Of a stretch of 7,623 nt of DNA, positions 5,766-7,623 are shown piece after piece. The notes beneath the pieces were generated by a model that saw only the letters and a list, made by a program, of their open reading frames with translations, searched no databases and was not told the origin of the DNA. Position 1 is the stretch's first letter, and each line of letters begins with the position of its first letter. Origin of the DNA: Thermoplasmata archaeon. Its GTDB lineage: Archaea; Thermoplasmatota; E2; UBA202; JdFR-43. The position numbers were made by a program, and so were the translations under genes. The stretch spans positions 1 to 7,623 of the forward strand of contig JAGGXG010000078.1 of the NCBI GenBank assembly GCA_021163175.1, in the 5' to 3' direction.

Positions 5766-6572
5766 ATGGAAGTAGGAAAATATGAAATAAAGCCCTTCTC
5801 CAAGGAAAGAAGGAACATTTCTTTATTGCTTGAGGAGGGAAGGAAAAAGCACATCATATATGTCATTGTTGAAGCTGATGTAACAAAAGCGAGAGAGATA
5901 ATGAAAGAGAGAAAAAGAAAAGGGGATGACATTTCCTTTACTGGATGGATCGTTAAATGTGTGGCGGAGATTATGAAAGAGGAAAAAGAATTCAATGCAA
6001 TAAGACATGGAAAAGGAAAATTGATTTATTTTGAAGATGTCGATGTTGCTATTCCTGTTGAAAGAGTGGTGGCGAAAGAAGCAAGGCCAAGAGCATACAT
6101 AATAAGGAAGGCGAATGAAAAGAGTGTGGAAGAGATAACGAATGAGATAAGAAATGCTCAAAAAGAAAAAGTTGAAAAGGGAACAGAAGTAATAGGAAAG
6201 TTATCAGCATTTGAAAAATTCGTGCTGAAAGCTCCCTATTTTATACAAAAAATTTTGTTTACGATTGCTGGAAGAAATGCTTTCATGAGAAAGAAATACA
6301 TGGGAACAACTGGGGTTACTTCAATTGGAAGGCCTGGCTTCAATGGATGGCTTATTATCATTGGAGGACACTATACAACACAAATTGGAATAGGAGGAAT
6401 AGCAAAGAAAATTGTTAAGGTTGATGAAAAATTGGAAGAAAGAGAATTTCTCCGTTTTATTATAGGTGTTGATCATGACATTATAGACGGCGCCCCCCTC
6501 GCAAGATTTGCTTCCAAACTCATTGACTTACTTGAAAATGCAGCTTTTCTAATCAATATCCAACCATCTTAA
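5766..6572 (+). CDS. Stand-alone E2-type acyltransferase catalytic domain (2-oxoacid dehydrogenase E2-like)
   Basis: The 268-residue protein is a 2-oxoacid dehydrogenase acyltransferase core (CAT/E2 fold, cytoplasmic) with nothing else attached. The N-terminal KPFSKERRNISLLLEEGRKKHIIYVIVEADVT matches the E2-core opening where RR-x-IA-x-x-M precedes the first strand. Next come ISFTGWIVKCVAEIMKEEKEFNA and YFEDVDVAIPVE. The GTTGVTSIGRPG segment (180-191) corresponds to the GTFTISNLG block. The active site reads GVDHDIIDGAPLARF, with H237, D241 and G242 forming HxxxDG. Absent are the lipoyl domain, the linker and the peripheral subunit-binding domain. No E1 or E3 gene lies in the window. Residues about 144-179 are extra relative to classical E2 and are hydrophobic with many positive charges. 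The family moves acyl groups to or from CoA; the partner here is unknown. The gene is divergent from por and overlaps the phosphoesterase gene by 20 bases at its end. Confidence 0.85.
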   Translation: MEVGKYEIKPFSKERRNISLLLEEGRKKHIIYVIVEADVTKAREIMKERKRKGDDISFTGWIVKCVAEIMKEEKEFNAIRHGKGKLIYFEDVDVAIPVERVVAKEARPRAYIIRKANEKSVEEITNEIRNAQKEKVEKGTEVIGKLSAFEKFVLKAPYFIQKILFTIAGRNAFMRKKYMGTTGVTSIGRPGFNGWLIIIGGHYTTQIGIGGIAKKIVKVDEKLEEREFLRFIIGVDHDIIDGAPLARFASKLIDLLENAAFLINIQPS

Positions 6573-7128
6573 CTTTTTTATTTTCTGTATCAACAATGGT
6601 ATAACTTCCTTTCTTTCCAACGCTGCAATTCACAACAAGAGTGTTCTTTAGCATGGTATATCCATAGTCTTCATGGACGTGCCCACATAAAACAATGTGT
6701 GGCTCTTTTTGTTCAACAATTTTCCTCAATTTTTTACTCCCTATATGCATTCCAAGGAATGCCTTATCTTTTGTTTTATATGGCGGAGCATGACTTATTA
6801 TTATATCGAATTCAGCTTCCTCTATCCTTGATTTTTTACCATTTTCTTCAATAACGTCTCCAAAATTCCATCCCAAACCAAGAAACTTGTATCCTTTGAA
6901 TTCAAAGAGTTTTTCATCAACTATCTTTATTTTGTTTAAGAAAAGAAGCCCATCCATGTTTCCATGCACTGCAAAAGTGGGGCGATTTATTTCATATAAC
7001 TCCTCGTTTATTCTCCCCAAATCGCCAGCCATTACAATGATATCTGGCTTTTCCTTTTTCACTCCTTCAAAAAATTTACTATATTTTTCCTCATTTCCAT
7101 GAAAATCAGCGCCGCACTGTATAATCAT
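6553..7128 (-). CDS. Calcineurin-like metallophosphoesterase
   Basis: Binuclear-metal phosphoesterase of 191 residues. All family motifs are present in order: DxH at D8 and H10 (GADFHGN), GD at D36 (MAGDLG), GNxD at N57 (HGNMDG), H113 (ISHAPP) and GHxH at H150 and H152 (CGHVHED). The HIGSKKLRKIVEQKEPHIVLCGHVHE block suggests the archaeal Icc-related phosphoesterase group (COG2129 type, from memory). Expected chemistry is hydrolysis of phosphodiesters or phosphomonoesters with Mn or similar metals; the substrate is unknown. It is the last gene of a minus-strand operon. Its ATG overlaps the stop of the 74-residue gene as ATGA, with no ribosome binding site (the preceding bases are AGCAGCAAAA), so it probably depends on translational coupling. 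Its last 20 bases overlap the end of the E2-like gene on the opposite strand. Confidence 0.9.
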   Translation of the reverse strand: MIIQCGADFHGNEEKYSKFFEGVKKEKPDIIVMAGDLGRINEELYEINRPTFAVHGNMDGLLFLNKIKIVDEKLFEFKGYKFLGLGWNFGDVIEENGKKSRIEEAEFDIIISHAPPYKTKDKAFLGMHIGSKKLRKIVEQKEPHIVLCGHVHEDYGYTMLKNTLVVNCSVGKKGSYTIVDTENKKVKMVGY

Positions 7129-7349
7129 TTTTGCTGCTTATATCTCCAGTTTATTGCCCTGTTCAATTTTATATAGATATCAGCTCCTTTGTCTATAATT
7201 TTCCTATCTTCTATGACTTCTATAATTTCTTCTGCGAGCATACGCAAAATCTTTCTTATTTCTTCCTTATTCCTTTCAAATAACTTATCAAAATCCCTTA
7301 TTATGCTTTCAATATCCTCTCCTTCTATCTTTATCTCTATCTTCACCAT
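7125..7349 (-). CDS. Unrecognised 74-residue charged helical protein
   Basis: I do not recognise a family. The sequence opens with a short strand (VKIEIKIEG), then has two likely amphipathic helices (about residues 12-28 and 29-48) rich in Glu, Arg, Lys and Ile, and ends with a basic segment (NRAINWRYKQQK). There are no cysteines, no membrane segment and no signal peptide. It is very probably real. Its ATG shares one base with the upstream stop (TAATG), a good GGGAGG site lies five bases before it (7355-7360), and its own stop makes an ATGA overlap with the phosphoesterase gene. A place between a ribbon-helix-helix protein and a phosphoesterase suggests a protein partner or regulator. The overall pattern of strand, long helix and IDKG faintly recalls phage gp10-type proteins, but this is too weak to call. 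Confidence 0.7.
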   Translation of the reverse strand: MVKIEIKIEGEDIESIIRDFDKLFERNKEEIRKILRMLAEEIIEVIEDRKIIDKGADIYIKLNRAINWRYKQQK

Positions 7350-7594
7350 TATTTCCTCCCGAGTTTTTCTTCTATCAGAAGTAATAATTCCTCTATCTCT
7401 TTTGAGCTAACATAACCTTCCCTTTCCTCCATTTTTAGTTCATAAAGTCTCAGCCTTATGGCCTCTTTACAAAGCTCTGCAACGCTAGAATAGCCGAGTT
7501 CCGGATTTTTTGTTATTAGTTCCTCTATCTCTCTATGCAATTCCTTCGGTATAGAAATCGTGCTATACTTAATATTCTTATTACTCTCTTGCAT
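7349..7594 (-). CDS. Ribbon-helix-helix (CopG/Arc-type) DNA-binding protein
   Basis: An 81-residue protein whose first 54 residues match a ribbon-helix-helix fold. The DNA-contacting strand is KYSTISIP (9-16). Helix 1 is KELHREIEELITKN, followed by a turn at NPELGYSS, and helix 2 is VAELCKEAIRLRLYELK. RHH proteins act as dimers and usually repress their own operon or serve as antitoxins. A further charged helix (about 60-81, KEIEELLLLIEEKLGRK) could bind a partner, as in RHH antitoxins. It is the first gene of a three-gene operon, and its stop shares a base with the next ATG (TAATG). No ribosome binding site precedes its ATG, but a TATA-like TAAATATAT lies about 25 bases upstream, so the message may be leaderless. 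The target and the biological role are unknown. Confidence 0.8.
   Translation of the reverse strand: MQESNKNIKYSTISIPKELHREIEELITKNPELGYSSVAELCKEAIRLRLYELKMEEREGYVSSKEIEELLLLIEEKLGRK
7355..7360 (-). promoter_or_regulatory. Ribosome binding site of the 74-residue gene
   Basis: GGGAGG on the minus strand lies five bases before the ATG at 7349 and within the last codons of the ribbon-helix-helix gene. It supports the small downstream gene as translated. Confidence 0.65.
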
Positions 7595-7613
7595 GAGCCA
7601 ATAATGTATAAAC

Positions 7614-7623
7614 CATATATTTA
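7614..7623 (-). promoter_or_regulatory. TATA-like box of the RHH-phosphoesterase operon
   Basis: The minus strand reads TAAATATATG at the window edge, about 25 bases before the RHH ATG at 7594. A second candidate, TTTATACA (7604-7611), is too close to that ATG for a start upstream of it. The upstream context, including any BRE or operator, is cut off. Confidence 0.4.

Noticed and set aside
1..7623. CRISPR arrays, insertion sequences, rRNA or origin repeats
   Set aside because: No regularly spaced repeats, transposase genes, terminal inverted repeats or rRNA-like sequence were seen on either strand.

Overview
The window is archaeal chromosomal DNA. The evidence is an archaeal EF-1alpha gene followed by an archaeal-type S10 gene and a tRNA-Ser with no encoded CCA, a four-subunit 2-oxoacid:ferredoxin oxidoreductase, T-rich terminators, TATA-like boxes about 25-29 bases before several starts, and GGAGG-type ribosome binding sites inside operons. 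EF-1alpha reads most like Thermoplasmata proteins as I remember them: DAPGH instead of DCPGH in the G3 motif, and a PPYxxKRYxEVKAD segment after NKMD. I would place the organism near Thermoplasmatota with moderate confidence; this is recall, not a search.

Layout. (1) Bases 1-1747, plus strand: the 3' part of the EF-1alpha gene (only a codon or two missing), rpsJ, and a tRNA-Ser(UGA) with its own TATA box. This is a conserved archaeal translation cluster. (2) Bases 1804-2685, plus strand: a ten-helix EamA/DMT permease that ends in a perfect 22-bp AT palindrome covering its stop codon. (3) Bases 5685 down to 2773, minus strand: porG-porD-porA-porB, an operon whose three junctions are all 4-base ATGA overlaps. 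It encodes an oxygen-sensitive enzyme that decarboxylates a 2-oxoacid (pyruvate, or a branched-chain acid) to acyl-CoA and reduces ferredoxin. (4) Bases 5766-6572, plus strand, divergent from por across 80 bases: a lone E2-type acyltransferase catalytic domain with the HxxxDG active site but no lipoyl or subunit-binding domain. (5) Bases 7594 down to 6553, minus strand: a tight three-gene operon of a ribbon-helix-helix protein, an unrecognised 74-residue charged protein, and a calcineurin-like phosphoesterase. Its end overlaps the end of the E2-like gene by 20 bases.

How the parts relate. Cluster 1 is translation. The por operon and the E2-like gene share a promoter region and both families handle acyl-CoA, so a metabolic link is plausible but unproven. 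The right-hand operon starts with a likely DNA-binding autoregulator and ends in a metal-dependent phosphoesterase; its joint role is unknown. I see no insertion sequence, CRISPR array, rRNA gene or replication origin. No gene-free stretch exceeds about 90 bases.
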